A stretch of 64,000 nucleotides of DNA from Scatolibacter rhodanostii (GCF_900197595.1 NZ_FZLO01000006.1:98705-162704), one strand, 5' to 3'; shown: positions 18,529 to 27,554, counted from the first letter of the stretch. Translations and numbers: made by a program. The notes: generated by a model from the sequence alone, not told the origin.

Positions 18529-19475
18529 AGACCGCTCTCCTTGGCATATTCTTCGCAAGCCTTTATAAAAGCATCCCTAGCCGTCGGCAAATCACCGGCA
18601 ACAAAGCAGCCTCCAGCCGCTTTATGACCACCGCCCCCAAGCTTCTGACAAATTATATACGCATTGGCCGGTTCATTGGTTCTGACAGAAATTTTAAATC
18701 CGCCATTTTTTTCTTTTAGTGTGGCCCCAATAAGTACGCCAACAATCTGTCTAGGCTTTGCCACAATCGGATCTAAATCAGCATCGCTTACACCCGTTCT
18801 CTCCATCATTTCTTTTGTGACAGCAATCATAGCACACTTGCCATCCAGCAAATATTCAATTGAACCAATCGCTTCTACTTCGGCGTCCATCTGCTCTTTT
18901 GTTTTCGTCTCAAACATAATTTGATTGATGGTACCACTATCTGCGCCAAGTTCCATCATTTCTGCTGCAATTCGATGGGTCTGAGGGGTTACGCTACGAT
19001 AACGAAAACATCCGGTATCTGTAGAAATGCCGGTGTAAATAGCATTTGCCATGGCTTCGTCTAGCGAAACATTCATGGCCTTAAGAAGCTGTTCAATAAT
19101 TTCACAGTTTGCTGCACAAGTATGATCTACATAATCCAACTCAGCAAACGGAATATGAGAGATATGGTGATCAATCGCCATATCCATCTTCCCCTCATAT
19201 TCTTTACCCGGATCTCCTAACAGGTGCAAAGTTGCGGCATCAACAGCCACCACAAAATCCGGTTCAAAGGAAGATATTTTCAGTCCTTCAAAAAGATAAG
19301 TGTATTTAGCGGGGATTTCATCGCCACATCGAAAGGAGACTCTCTTTCCCAACTGTTCTAATCCTCTAAACAATGCACAAGCAGACCCCAGCGTATCTCC
19401 ATCCGGTGATACATGACTCAGAATCAGAATATTGTCTTGTTCCTTAAGCTTCTTGGCAACGTCCTGTATCGTCAT
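18525..19475 (-). CDS. nrnA: DHH-family nanoRNase / pAp phosphatase
   Basis: DHH/DHHA1 phosphoesterase that degrades short oligoribonucleotides and dephosphorylates 3'-phosphoadenosine 5'-phosphate (316 aa). Metal-binding motifs are SHVSPDGDTLGSA, FVVAVDAA, AIDHHISH and TGISTDTGCFR; the DHHA1 domain ends with the substrate motif GGGGHKAAGG. The start at 19475 follows AGGAGGACTAAG, which itself contains the rbfA stop codon. It is the fourth gene of the nusA-infB operon and is coupled to rbfA upstream and truB downstream. Confidence 0.95.
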   Translation of the reverse strand: MTIQDVAKKLKEQDNILILSHVSPDGDTLGSACALFRGLEQLGKRVSFRCGDEIPAKYTYLFEGLKISSFEPDFVVAVDAATLHLLGDPGKEYEGKMDMAIDHHISHIPFAELDYVDHTCAANCEIIEQLLKAMNVSLDEAMANAIYTGISTDTGCFRYRSVTPQTHRIAAEMMELGADSGTINQIMFETKTKEQMDAEVEAIGSIEYLLDGKCAMIAVTKEMMERTGVSDADLDPIVAKPRQIVGVLIGATLKEKNGGFKISVRTNEPANAYIICQKLGGGGHKAAGGCFVAGDLPTARDAFIKACEEYAKESGL

Positions 19476-19476
19476 C

Positions 19477-19845
19477 TTAGTCCTCCTGAGATTCCTTGTC
19501 TTGAGATTTATCCAAATCATTTAGCATTTTTGATATATTGGCACCATATTCAATCGCATCGGTTGCCTTAAAAATCAATTCAGGTGTATGGCGGAGCTTG
19601 AGTCTATGCCCAATCTCACGGCGGATAAAACCTGCCGCTGATTTTAAACCAATCACAGCTTCTTTCGTTCTTTCCATGCCTTCCATGGTACTGACCAACA
19701 CATTGCAATAAGACAGGTCATTGGTCACTTCCACACGAACAACACTCAAAAAGCAATCTTTCACTCTCGGGTCTTTCACTTCACGCAAAACCGCCGACAG
19801 CTCTCTTTTTACATCTTCATTGGTACGTTCTACTCTTTTATTCAT
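19477..19845 (-). CDS. rbfA: 30S ribosome-binding factor RbfA
   Basis: Small KH-fold protein needed for late maturation of the 30S subunit and 16S rRNA processing (122 aa). It opens RVERTNEDVKRELSAVL and contains DPRVKDCFLSVVRVEVTNDL and FIRREIGHRLKLRHTPEL, the RbfA signature. The acidic tail DKSQDKESQED is variable in the family. The start at 19845 follows AGGAGG. It should be co-transcribed with infB, but 370 bp of palindromic repeats separate the two genes, which is unusual for this tight operon. Confidence 0.96.
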   Translation of the reverse strand: MNKRVERTNEDVKRELSAVLREVKDPRVKDCFLSVVRVEVTNDLSYCNVLVSTMEGMERTKEAVIGLKSAAGFIRREIGHRLKLRHTPELIFKATDAIEYGANISKMLNDLDKSQDKESQED

Positions 19846-19866
19846 CTTAACTTTTATCCTCCTGCT

Positions 19867-20121
19867 AGCGGCGAGCTACCGCCGGCATGTCGCAATACTC
19901 GTGCTTACGGCGGTGAGCCACCGCCGGCATGTCGCAATACTCGTGCTTACGGCGGTGAGCCACCGCTGGCTTGTCGCGATACTCGTGCTTACGCACTCTT
20001 CACTTGCTCTGAACTTTTGAACTTAGCGCCCACGGTGGTACGCTACCGCCAATCTGTTGTGAAATCCGTGCTTTTGCACTTCTTCACTTGGCCTAAACTC
20101 ATAACTATCTACCCACGGTGG
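19867..20121. repeat. GC-rich tandem palindromic repeat array between infB and rbfA
   Basis: Four contiguous units on the plus strand: two 42-bp copies (19867-19908 and 19909-19950, differing at few positions), part of a further copy running into an 83-bp unit (19956-20038) and a second, diverged 83-bp unit (20039-20121). The short units correspond to the first part of the long ones. Unit boundaries contain hairpins such as GGCGGTG-AGC-CACCGCC, and the long units hold a small GTGC/GCAC stem with a GTAA or AAAA loop in the transcript. It is much more GC-rich than its flanks. It is transcribed within the infB-rbfA message if that is one operon. Confidence 0.85.
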
Positions 20122-20150
20122 CAGCAACCGATTATAGCAATATAATCAAA

Positions 20151-20180
20151 TTTTGTAGTGAGAAATTTCTCACTACAAAA
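20151..20180. repeat. Perfect 30-bp palindrome after infB
   Basis: The 15-bp arm TTTTGTAGTGAGAAA at 20151-20165 is followed directly by its exact reverse complement to 20180. It lies 34 bp past the infB stop codon (read leftwards). A 14-bp half of it (AAATTTCTCACTAC) recurs near 28341, upstream of the YehR-like gene. It could form a cruciform or RNA hairpin; a terminator role is possible but the U tract is short. Confidence 0.75.
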
Positions 20181-20214
20181 CAAGTTGATTTTTATCCCAC
20201 TACGGGCTCAATTT

Positions 20215-22797
20215 TTAGGATTCACGATATTCTTGCATTTCATACGCTTCCAAAATATCCCCTGTTTTAATATCAGAGAATTTTTCGAGGCAAATGCCGC
20301 ATTCATAGCCTTCGGCTACTTCTTTTACGTCATCTTTAAATCTTCTTAAGGACGCCACTTTATCGTCGGCCACAATAATACCGTCGCGTACAACGCGAAT
20401 CTGCGCATGTCTTGGAATTTTTCCGGAAAGGATATACGAGCCAATGACAACGCCGACATTTGAAATTTTGTAAACTTCACGACACTCTGCTTTACCCAAA
20501 GCCACTTCACGGAATTTAGGGGCAAGCATACCTTTCATAGCAGATTCAATCTCTTCAATACAATCATAGATAATACGATACATACGCATATCTACACCGT
20601 CACGTTTCGCATTGTCTTCTGCCACGGCATCCGGTCTAACGTTAAATCCAACAATAATGGCATTAGAAGCATTAGCAAGCATAACGTCACTCTCATTCAC
20701 AGCACCAACAGCTCCGTGAATAATATTAACGCGAACCTCTTCGTTTGTCAGCTTTTCAAGGGATTGGCGAACAGCTTCGACAGAACCCTGCACGTCAGCC
20801 TTGACAATAATCTTAAGTTCTTTCATCTCGCCAATTTTCATTTGGTCAAACAGGTTATCTAGTGTTACTTTTGTCTGCGCATTGAAGTGCTCTTCTTTCT
20901 GCACAGTTTGTCTTTGCTCAACCAATTCTCTGGCCAAGCGCTCATCAGTAACTACATTAAAGACGTCACCACCGGTCGGCACTTCGCCAAGTCCGGTAAG
21001 CTCTACTGGCACAGAAGGTCCGGCTTCTTGCACACGTTCGCCCTTGTCGTTCTTCATTACTCTGACACGGCCAACAGTAGTACCTGCCACCAGGATATCA
21101 CCAATTCTTAGTGTACCGTTCTGTACAATCACGGTAGCTATCGGGCCAAGGCTCTTATCTAGTCTGGCTTCCACAACAGTTCCTTTTGCAGCTCTGTCAG
21201 GATTTGCTTTCAGCTCTTTCATATCGGCAATCAAAGTAATCATTTCAAGAAGATCATCAATACCTTCTTTAGTGTGAGCAGAAACAGGGATACAAGGTGT
21301 GTCACCGCCCCAATCTTCTGCAATAAGTTCATATTGTGTCAGCTGTTCTTTAATGCGTTCAGGGTTCGCTGATGGTTTATCCATTTTATTAATGGCAACG
21401 ATAATGGAAACACCAGCTGCTTTGGCATGGTTAATCGCCTCAATTGTCTGCGGCATGATACCATCATCAGCCGCCACGACCAATACGGCAATATCAGTCA
21501 CCTGTGCGCCTCTGGCACGCATAGTGGTAAACGCGGCGTGTCCGGGAGTATCTAAGAAAGTAATATCTCTGTCACCGGCTTTTACACGATAAGCACCAAT
21601 GTGCTGTGTAATACCGCCTGCTTCACCGCTGGTAACGTTGGCATGACGAATCGCATCCAAAATAGAAGTCTTTCCGTGGTCAACGTGTCCCATAACGACA
21701 ACAATTGGAGCACGTGTCACAAGATTGCTATCATCATCTTCGCTGTCATCGATAATTCTATCTTCAATGGTAACAATAACTTCTTTTTCAACCTTGGCAT
21801 GAAATTCTTCTGCCACTAAAGTCGCTGTATCAAAATCAATTGCGTCGTTAATAGAAGCAAATACACCCAGACCCATTAATTTTTTAATGACCTCTGCGGC
21901 GGTTACCTTCAAACGCAACGCAAATTCGCCTACTGTGATTTCTTCCGGCACTTCAATCGTAATTTGCTTGGCTTTTCTTTCCATGGCAATACGATTCAGA
22001 CGCTCTGACTCGGTTTCTCTTCTGCCTCTGCGCTGATTGCCTCTGCGCTGTGAATTTCTGTTGGTGAATTTTTGCTTCGTCACCGTATGGTCGGGTTTGT
22101 TGACCTTTTGATCGGCCAGTTGATCATATTTTTCGTTGTATTTATCAATATTAACATTTGACTGTCTGGTATCAACCACACGTCTTTCTGATTTCTGCAC
22201 TTGTTCTGTGGTGACGGAAACTTTTTCTGTAATGGGGGCAGCATTTGGTCTAACCGTCTGCGTTTGTTCTCTGGGTGCATGTTTCGGTTTTTGATCTTTT
22301 TTGGGTCTTGTGTCAACATTCGCTTTGACTTCTTTAGCTTCTGGTTTCTCTATTTTCACCGGTACCTCTTTTTTGCTCTCAGCTTGTAGTTTTTTATCTG
22401 CTTCATTTTTCATATTTTGATTTTGGGGTTGGGGTGCTTGCTGTTTTGTGGCCGCCGGCACTTCTTTTTTATCAGTCTGCTCGGCTGCTTTTTCAACTTT
22501 TTGCTCTTTCACAACAGGAGTTTCGGCCTTAGCCGACTTTGCCTGCTGTTCTTCTATCGGTTGTTCTGTTTTTTTGGCGTCTTCCTTAGGAAGATCTTTC
22601 TGGGCAAAATATGCATTGAAATCTTTTTGGTTATTTTTCTGTGTAAAGTGTTCAAAAATAATGTTCAGCTCTTCCGATTCCAGCGCTGTCATATATTTTT
22701 TGGGCTCTGGAAAATATTGAGCAAGCAGGTCAATAACCTCTTTATTCGATATTCCCAAATCTTTTGCCACTTCACGCACTCTATATTTCATCATCAT
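20215..22797 (-). CDS. infB: Translation initiation factor IF-2
   Basis: GTPase that delivers fMet-tRNA to the 30S subunit and promotes subunit joining (860 aa). The N-terminal 60 residues are an IF2_N domain ([21 protein letters not shown]), followed by about 200 residues of Lys/Glu/Gln/Pro-rich linker. The G domain carries [16 protein letters not shown] and NKMD. Domains II-IV follow, ending in [20 protein letters not shown]. Three consecutive ATG codons open the gene after GGGAGGAG; the first at 22797 has workable spacing. It sits in the order nusA-ylxR-ylxQ-infB-rbfA. Confidence 0.97.
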   Translation of the reverse strand: MMMKYRVREVAKDLGISNKEVIDLLAQYFPEPKKYMTALESEELNIIFEHFTQKNNQKDFNAYFAQKDLPKEDAKKTEQPIEEQQAKSAKAETPVVKEQKVEKAAEQTDKKEVPAATKQQAPQPQNQNMKNEADKKLQAESKKEVPVKIEKPEAKEVKANVDTRPKKDQKPKHAPREQTQTVRPNAAPITEKVSVTTEQVQKSERRVVDTRQSNVNIDKYNEKYDQLADQKVNKPDHTVTKQKFTNRNSQRRGNQRRGRRETESERLNRIAMERKAKQITIEVPEEITVGEFALRLKVTAAEVIKKLMGLGVFASINDAIDFDTATLVAEEFHAKVEKEVIVTIEDRIIDDSEDDDSNLVTRAPIVVVMGHVDHGKTSILDAIRHANVTSGEAGGITQHIGAYRVKAGDRDITFLDTPGHAAFTTMRARGAQVTDIAVLVVAADDGIMPQTIEAINHAKAAGVSIIVAINKMDKPSANPERIKEQLTQYELIAEDWGGDTPCIPVSAHTKEGIDDLLEMITLIADMKELKANPDRAAKGTVVEARLDKSLGPIATVIVQNGTLRIGDILVAGTTVGRVRVMKNDKGERVQEAGPSVPVELTGLGEVPTGGDVFNVVTDERLARELVEQRQTVQKEEHFNAQTKVTLDNLFDQMKIGEMKELKIIVKADVQGSVEAVRQSLEKLTNEEVRVNIIHGAVGAVNESDVMLANASNAIIVGFNVRPDAVAEDNAKRDGVDMRMYRIIYDCIEEIESAMKGMLAPKFREVALGKAECREVYKISNVGVVIGSYILSGKIPRHAQIRVVRDGIIVADDKVASLRRFKDDVKEVAEGYECGICLEKFSDIKTGDILEAYEMQEYRES

Positions 22798-22800
22798 AAT

Positions 22801-23124
22801 CTATACTCCTCCCTCGGTCGACTCTCGTATCAACTTAAGCAGTGCTTTGGCAAAGCCTTCATCTGTGACCACCGCCACACCGGCTTTGATTCCACACGCT
22901 TTTCCCATCGTCGTCATGTCTGCCTCAATTCTTATGGCAGGCACACTGTACTTTTGCGCTTCATAATTCAGATTTTTAAACGTCTTTTCTGAAATATCTT
23001 CAGCTGCTAAAGTGAGATACGCTTTTCCCTCTCTGATTTTTTCACATACCAGGTCAAACCCGCCGGCTAGTTTTCCTGCCCGACGACAAAGTCCCATCAT
23101 CGAAAGTATCTTATCCGTCTGCAC
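22801..23124 (-). CDS. ylxQ: L7Ae-family RNA-binding protein YlxQ
   Basis: Small ribosomal protein L7Ae/L30e-type kink-turn binder of the nusA-infB operon (107 aa). It has ILSMMGLCRRAGKLAGGFD at the start and a later KYSVPAI / IKAGVAVVTDEGFA segment matching the family. The start is a GTG at 23124 with GGGGAG 7 nt upstream, inside the end of ylxR, so the genes overlap by 14 bp and are coupled. An ORF start further upstream would add unrelated residues. The cellular role of this family is not well settled. Confidence 0.88.
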   Translation of the reverse strand: MQTDKILSMMGLCRRAGKLAGGFDLVCEKIREGKAYLTLAAEDISEKTFKNLNYEAQKYSVPAIRIEADMTTMGKACGIKAGVAVVTDEGFAKALLKLIRESTEGGV

Positions 23125-23407
23125 CCGCAAGCTCCCCTTCCATCTTATCATACACTTCATCAGGGATTTTGCAAGAGAAAGCCTTCTCAAAGCGTCTTGC
23201 TTTTCTAGCTTTTTTCAGACATTCAATGTCATGGCAGAGATATGCGCCCCGCCCCGGCTTTTTGCCTGTCAAATCAATGGATATTTCGGGAGCCGCATTT
23301 TCGGACTCCTCTTTGGCCGGTGCTTTTACAACACGAATCAGTTCCTTTTTCGGCTTCATTTCGCCGCATCCGGCACACATTCTCATGGGTATTTTTTTCG
23401 GACGCAT
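23111..23407 (-). CDS. ylxR: YlxR/RnpM family RNA-binding protein
   Basis: Small DUF448 protein (98 aa) conserved between nusA and infB. The motifs RMCAGCGEMKPKKELIRVV and GRGAYLCHDIECLKKA are diagnostic. A Bacillus homologue has been reported to bind and modulate RNase P (RnpM). The two short Cys pairs (CxGC and a later C-x4-C) are present. The start at 23407 follows AGGAGGGATTTT. It lies 18 bp after nusA and overlaps ylxQ. Confidence 0.93.
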   Translation of the reverse strand: MRPKKIPMRMCAGCGEMKPKKELIRVVKAPAKEESENAAPEISIDLTGKKPGRGAYLCHDIECLKKARKARRFEKAFSCKIPDEVYDKMEGELAGADG

Positions 23408-23425
23408 AAAATCCCTCCTTCTTTC

Positions 23426-24511
23426 TTACTTTGCTTCTTCTCCGTAAAAACCGCTCTCCGGTTTAATATCAATTTTCCATCCCGTTAATTTGGCTGCCAA
23501 ACGGGCATTTTGGCCTTTATTGCCAATTGCCAGTGAAAGCTGATTATCCGGCACTGTCACACGGCAAGAAGATTGATCTTCTTCTATCACTTCTACTGAA
23601 ACAACATGTGCAGGCGAAAGAGCTGCTGCCACAAAAACTTTTGGGTCTTCGTTGTATTCAATAATATCAATCTTTTCTCCGCAGAGTTCGTCAACGATTT
23701 CAGCTACTCTTGTTCCTCTGGCACCAATACAAGCACCAACAGCATCTACATCGGGGTTGTGACTCAAAACGGCCATCTTGGTTCGTGAACCGGCTTCTCT
23801 TGAAATTGCCTTGATTTCTACCGTTCCATCAAAAATTTCAGGTACTTCTTTTTCAAACATTCTCTTCACCAAATCAGGGTGTGTACGAGAGATAATCGCC
23901 TTAGGCCCTTTTTCAGTTTCTTTTACATCTACCACATACACTTGAATGTAGTCGTTTTCTTTTACATTCTCGTTTCCAATTTGCTCTGATTTTGGCAGTA
24001 CAACTTCTGCTTTGCCAATTCGAAGGGAAATAGCGCCGCTTCTTGGGTCAATTCTCTCCACCAAGCCACTGACAATTTCCTGCTGTTTGCTTTGGAATTC
24101 CTGAATCATCTGGCCCCGTTCATTATCACGGATACCCTGACGGATAATGTTTCTGGCAGTTTGGGCGGCAACACGACCAAATTGACGTGTATCAAGCTTG
24201 GTGCCAATCATGTCGCCTTCTTTGGCAAGCACTCTGCGCTCTCTGGCTTTGTTAAGCTGGATTTCCTTGTTGGGATTCTCGACCACTTCTTTGACTTCTT
24301 TCATTAAGTAGACATCAAACTGGCCTGTATGCAAATCAATTTCAATTTCCACATTTTCATTTTCATAATTGTTTTTGCAGGCTGTTTGAATCGCCTTTTT
24401 AATTTTGTCAATCATGAAATCAACAGGGATTCCCTTTTCTTTTTCCAAAAGCTGAAGTGCCAAAAACATTTCTTCCTTTTGATTGACTTCAGGTTCTTTC
24501 CTTCTTGCCAT
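23426..24511 (-). CDS. nusA: Transcription termination/antitermination factor NusA
   Basis: RNA polymerase-binding elongation factor controlling pausing, termination and rRNA antitermination (361 aa). The N-terminal domain covers about residues 1-130; an S1 domain (GLVERIDPRSGAISLRIG) follows, then two KH domains with GARGTRVAEIVDELCGEKIDI and GNKGQNARLAAKLTGWKIDI. It ends directly after KH2, as in most Firmicutes, without the acidic repeats of E. coli. The start at 24511 follows GGAG. It is second in the operon after rimP. Confidence 0.96.
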   Translation of the reverse strand: MARRKEPEVNQKEEMFLALQLLEKEKGIPVDFMIDKIKKAIQTACKNNYENENVEIEIDLHTGQFDVYLMKEVKEVVENPNKEIQLNKARERRVLAKEGDMIGTKLDTRQFGRVAAQTARNIIRQGIRDNERGQMIQEFQSKQQEIVSGLVERIDPRSGAISLRIGKAEVVLPKSEQIGNENVKENDYIQVYVVDVKETEKGPKAIISRTHPDLVKRMFEKEVPEIFDGTVEIKAISREAGSRTKMAVLSHNPDVDAVGACIGARGTRVAEIVDELCGEKIDIIEYNEDPKVFVAAALSPAHVVSVEVIEEDQSSCRVTVPDNQLSLAIGNKGQNARLAAKLTGWKIDIKPESGFYGEEAK

Positions 24512-24573
24512 TTTTCTAAAACTCCATTCTCAATGTAATTTTCAAGTTTCGCTTTTTATATTCCAAATCCACT

Positions 24574-25062
24574 TTAAGCAAAATCGTCTTCCAGCAAAAC
24601 AACAGAAGAATATTCTTTTTTCTCTGTGAGTGCCGTTGTTTCTTCATCTACCTGTAATTCAACTGCACCATTTTCATCCGCTTTAAGAAGAATGCCGTCT
24701 AAAATCTTCTCTCCATTTTGCATGGGGCGAATCAATTTGACACGCACCATTTCTCCCATATACCGTGTGAAATGCTCTGGCCTCACGAGTTTTCGGTTCA
24801 GCCCTGGGCTCGATACTTCCAGTGTATATTCCTGTTGAATGGGGTCCTCTTTGTCTAGTACAGGGTTCACCGCCTGCGTCATATCCACACAGTCATCAAT
24901 TGAAATTCCTGTATCCCTGTCAATAAAAATTCTGAGATACCAGTCACTGCCTTCTTTTTGAAATGTTACATCCCAAAGAGTCAGTCCCAGTTCTTCGGCC
25001 AATGGAGCAGCCAACGCTAAAACAACCTCTGCTGTATTTAGCTTTTTCTTCGCTTTATCCAA
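24574..25062 (-). CDS. rimP: Ribosome maturation factor RimP
   Basis: Assists 30S subunit assembly (162 aa). Family segments are LAEELGLTLWDVTFQKEGSDWYL (first domain) and DPIQQEYTLEVSSPGLNRKL, followed by a small SH3-like C-terminal domain. The start is a TTG at 25062 with AAGGAGG 7-8 nt upstream; there is no ATG in reach. It heads the rimP-nusA-ylxR-ylxQ-infB-rbfA series, 62 bp before nusA. The promoter and leader hairpin immediately upstream control the whole run. Confidence 0.93.
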   Translation of the reverse strand: MDKAKKKLNTAEVVLALAAPLAEELGLTLWDVTFQKEGSDWYLRIFIDRDTGISIDDCVDMTQAVNPVLDKEDPIQQEYTLEVSSPGLNRKLVRPEHFTRYMGEMVRVKLIRPMQNGEKILDGILLKADENGAVELQVDEETTALTEKKEYSSVVLLEDDFA

Positions 25063-25084
25063 AACTCTGCCTCCTTAAAGCAAA

Positions 25085-25112
25085 CAAAAGAGCGGGTCAC
25101 CCCACTCTTTTG
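25085..25112 (-). other. GNRA-capped hairpin in the rimP-nusA operon leader
   Basis: In the transcript, CAAAAGAGTGGG pairs with CCCGCTCTTTTG (one G-U pair) around a GTGA tetraloop, a 12-bp stem ending about 15 nt before the rimP Shine-Dalgarno. No U tract follows immediately except the partial TTTG, so it is more likely a stability or regulatory stem than a terminator. It is not assigned to a known RNA family. Confidence 0.65.
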
Positions 25113-25136
25113 CCTCACAACGTATTAAACAAGTGT

Positions 25137-25165
25137 ATTATAGCATAGCTTTGCCTGAAAATCAA
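25137..25165 (-). promoter_or_regulatory. Promoter of the rimP-nusA-infB operon
   Basis: TTGATT (25165-25160) and TATAAT (25142-25137) are 17 bp apart on the minus strand, and a TG dinucleotide one base upstream of the -10 makes it an extended -10 promoter. It lies between spoVT and rimP and is the only strong promoter seen for the long gene run below. Confidence 0.85.
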
Positions 25166-25200
25166 GTCTTTCTGCCAATTTTGTCACAGTTGCTTGTATC

Positions 25201-25740
25201 TTATTCTTCCATTTGCTGTGAAAAAAACAAGGCGGCAGCTTTTGCCAATTCCGTAGCCTGCGGCGTCAATTTTTCATCTGTCTTTTCTGTTTTAATCAGC
25301 ACCACAGCGCCGAGCACATCTCCGTTGGAAGAAATTGGACAAACTGCAACCGCTTCTGATGATATTTCTTTTGTCAGAGGAACGGTCTTATTATTTGTTG
25401 CAGAAAAAGATGTATTGCTTTTCATAATTTCATCAACTTGGGAGGAAACATTTAAATTAAGCAAATCTTTTTTTGCAGAACCTGCCACAGCAATCACTTG
25501 CTCGGTATCGCAGACCGCTGCGCCAAATCCTGTTAACTTTGTCAAAGATTTTACATACGCTTCGGCAATCTGCTTCATTTCTCCTACCGGAGAATATTTT
25601 TTTAAAATTACTTCTCCTGCACTATCTGTAAAAATCTCCATGGGCATACCTTCTCTTATTTTAAGGGTACGCCGAATTTCTTTTGGAATTACAACTCTAC
25701 CCAAATCATCTATCCTTCTAACTATTCCGGTGGCTTTCAT
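25201..25740 (-). CDS. spoVT: Stage V sporulation regulator SpoVT
   Basis: Transition-state-type regulator acting in the forespore (179 aa). Residues 1-50 are an AbrB/SpoVT swapped-hairpin DNA-binding domain (TGIVRRIDDLGRVVIPKEIR) and about 60-175 a GAF-like domain (GFGAAVCDTEQVIAVAG). Domain order and length match SpoVT rather than short AbrB. The start at 25740 follows GGGAGGATACT. It is the only clear sporulation gene here and supports a spore-forming lineage; it does not prove the organism sporulates. Confidence 0.93.
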   Translation of the reverse strand: MKATGIVRRIDDLGRVVIPKEIRRTLKIREGMPMEIFTDSAGEVILKKYSPVGEMKQIAEAYVKSLTKLTGFGAAVCDTEQVIAVAGSAKKDLLNLNVSSQVDEIMKSNTSFSATNNKTVPLTKEISSEAVAVCPISSNGDVLGAVVLIKTEKTDEKLTPQATELAKAAALFFSQQMEE

Positions 25741-26035
25741 AGTATCCTCCCTTTTAACATATCCAACAAGTTATTGTAGCGTTATTATTTGCCACTTTTT
25801 TTCGCTTTATCCTTTATTTCACAACTAATTTTTTGGAAAATAATTCATTTGTATACTTAAACTTAATGCTCAATTGACATCCTGTCGTTTCTTAATCTGT
25901 TATTCTTGGATTAATACTTTATTTATCTCATTTGTTTTTATTAATTCTTGTTGCTTGTTTAGACGGTTGGTCACTCTATATTTTATCCATTTTTTTGCTT
26001 TATCATTGTTTTTTTGGGAAAAAACTTAAAATCTA
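25741..26035. other. AT-rich gap between spoVT and tRNA-Arg
   Basis: About 300 bp without a credible gene. The spoVT ribosome binding site is at its left end and the tRNA promoter begins right after it. A TACAAT box near 25770-25775 could be the spoVT -10, but no matching -35 was found. Nothing else is recognised. Confidence 0.5.
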
Positions 26036-26064
26036 TTGACTTTTGTTTTACATAAGCTTATAAT
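26036..26064 (+). promoter_or_regulatory. Promoter of the tRNA-Arg gene
   Basis: TTGACT (26036-26041) and TATAAT (26059-26064) with a 17-bp spacer place the start near 26071, a dozen bases before the tRNA. Confidence 0.9.
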
Positions 26065-26083
26065 AATTGAGCTATCAAGTTAT

Positions 26084-26160
26084 GCGCCGCTAGCTCAGCC
26101 GGATAGAGTGTTTGGCTACGAACCAAAAGGTCGGGGGTTCGAATCCCTCGCGGCGCGCCA
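26084..26160 (+). tRNA. tRNA-Arg (anticodon ACG)
   Basis: Full cloverleaf: acceptor GCGCCGC/GCGGCGC, D arm with AGCTCAGCCGGATAGAG, anticodon stem TTTGG/CCAAA around CTACGAA (anticodon ACG), T arm GGGGG/CCCTC around TTCGAAT, discriminator G and encoded CCA. The A34 should be deaminated to inosine so that CGU, CGC and CGA are read. It is a single-gene unit with its own promoter and terminator. Confidence 0.97.
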
Positions 26161-26166
26161 TAGCAG

Positions 26167-26204
26167 AAACCCTTGTAGACACTATGTTTACAGGGGTTTT
26201 TATT
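26167..26204 (+). terminator. Terminator of tRNA-Arg
   Basis: AAACCCTTGTAGAC pairs imperfectly with GTTTACAGGGGTTT and is followed by a T-rich run, directly after the tRNA 3' end. Confidence 0.85.
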
Positions 26205-26294
26205 TATATAAACGCATTCGCTATACTGGCAGATTGCTAAGGAGATAATTTTATGGGAAGATGACTCCTTAAACAGTACTATCTGGTTTATTTT

Positions 26295-27554
26295 TTATTT
26301 TCCTAGCCCAAGACGTACTGCTAAAATTCTTTGCAACGATTGATTGATACGTTCTTGCGTGATGGCTCCTTCTTTTATCGCTTGCAAAACACCTTGATAG
26401 GCTTCTAAAAAATTCTGAGGCATGAGAACAATATCAGCACCGGCCTGTATGGCTTTCACTGCTGCAGAGGCAGAATCATACTGATTTGTAATCGCTTTCA
26501 TTTGCATAGAATCTGTAATTATAATTCCCTCATAGCCCATTTCATCTCTAAGAAGCTCTGTCATCATTCGAAAAGAAAGGCTTGCCGGAACATTGTCACC
26601 TGTCACATTGGGTGCCTCGATATGAGAAACCATTAGAAATGGTATTTTTTCTTCTACTGCTCTCTGAAAAGGTACTATCTCACTCTTGCGCAATTCTTCC
26701 CAGCTTTTTTGCGTCACTGCAAACCCTTCATGGGTATCTTCTGCCACTGCTCCATGCCCAGGAAAATGTTTGAAACAAGACAACACTTTCTGTGATTTTA
26801 GCCCCTCTGACACTTGTAATGCCATTTCAGTCACCACCTTTGGATTACTTCCAAAAGAGCGGTCCTCCACTATTGTATTTTCCGGATTTGTTAATACATC
26901 TGCAACCGGAGCAAAATCCAAATTTAAACCATATTCATGCAAATAAGAACCAATTGTACTTCCTACTTCATAAGCTTCTTTTTTGTCTCCGCTTGTTCCG
27001 ATAATCACCATATCCGGCAGTTTTTTTACGGAAAATTTATCGTGGTTAGCAATTCTGGCTACAGAACCACCTTCTTCATCAACTGCCAATAGTAGCGGGA
27101 TATTTTGGGTTTCCTGTGCATATTTTTGCGTATCTGCCGTGATTTTTTTAAGCTGTTCAGGTGACACAAGGTTTTTATTAAAATAAACAATTCCACTTAC
27201 GTGATATTGTGTCAATGCCTGTTGCAGTTCGACGGTTGCCTCTATTTCTGCTGATTCAGCCAATGCTTCGGGAGCTACCATAAACAATTGTGACACTTTA
27301 TCTTCTAGCTTCATCGCTAAAATTTCTTTTTGCACCTTTTCTTCTATTATTTCTTCTTCAGATTTCGGTGTGGGACTGGGTGTCTTTTGAATACTTGCAG
27401 AGGACATTACTCCATCATTTAGAAAAGCCTCTTTCCCTTGGTCACTTTGCTCTCTTTTTATTATAGAGGAAATAGTAGCTGAAATGACAACAATTATCGC
27501 TAATATTCCCAAAAGATATATTTTTTTGCTGCGGGGTGTATGTGTTTGTTTCAT
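26295..27554 (-). CDS. nagZ: Membrane-anchored GH3 beta-N-acetylhexosaminidase (NagZ-like)
   Basis: Glycoside hydrolase family 3 enzyme likely removing N-acetylglucosamine from muropeptides or other glycans (419 aa). One transmembrane segment at residues 12-32 acts as a signal anchor, then a Ser/Pro/Lys/Glu linker to about 70. The catalytic domain has LLAVDEEGGSVARI, KHFPGHG (262-268), the DTH general acid/base dyad (273-275) typical of NagZ, and Asp348 in IITDSM as nucleophile. The start at 27554 follows GGGGAGGGG. It is transcribed alone from its own promoter. It should act outside the membrane. Confidence 0.92.
   Translation of the reverse strand: MKQTHTPRSKKIYLLGILAIIVVISATISSIIKREQSDQGKEAFLNDGVMSSASIQKTPSPTPKSEEEIIEEKVQKEILAMKLEDKVSQLFMVAPEALAESAEIEATVELQQALTQYHVSGIVYFNKNLVSPEQLKKITADTQKYAQETQNIPLLLAVDEEGGSVARIANHDKFSVKKLPDMVIIGTSGDKKEAYEVGSTIGSYLHEYGLNLDFAPVADVLTNPENTIVEDRSFGSNPKVVTEMALQVSEGLKSQKVLSCFKHFPGHGAVAEDTHEGFAVTQKSWEELRKSEIVPFQRAVEEKIPFLMVSHIEAPNVTGDNVPASLSFRMMTELLRDEMGYEGIIITDSMQMKAITNQYDSASAAVKAIQAGADIVLMPQNFLEAYQGVLQAIKEGAITQERINQSLQRILAVRLGLGK

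Noticed and set aside
19867..20121. Could the repeat array be a CRISPR array
   Set aside because: Units are directly contiguous with no unique spacers, are 42 or 83 bp and vary in length; there are no cas genes nearby.
22417..22992. A 191-codon plus-strand frame rich in Phe/Leu opposite the infB N-terminus
   Set aside because: It mirrors the Lys/Glu-rich linker of IF-2 on the other strand and carries no ribosome binding site or family motif.
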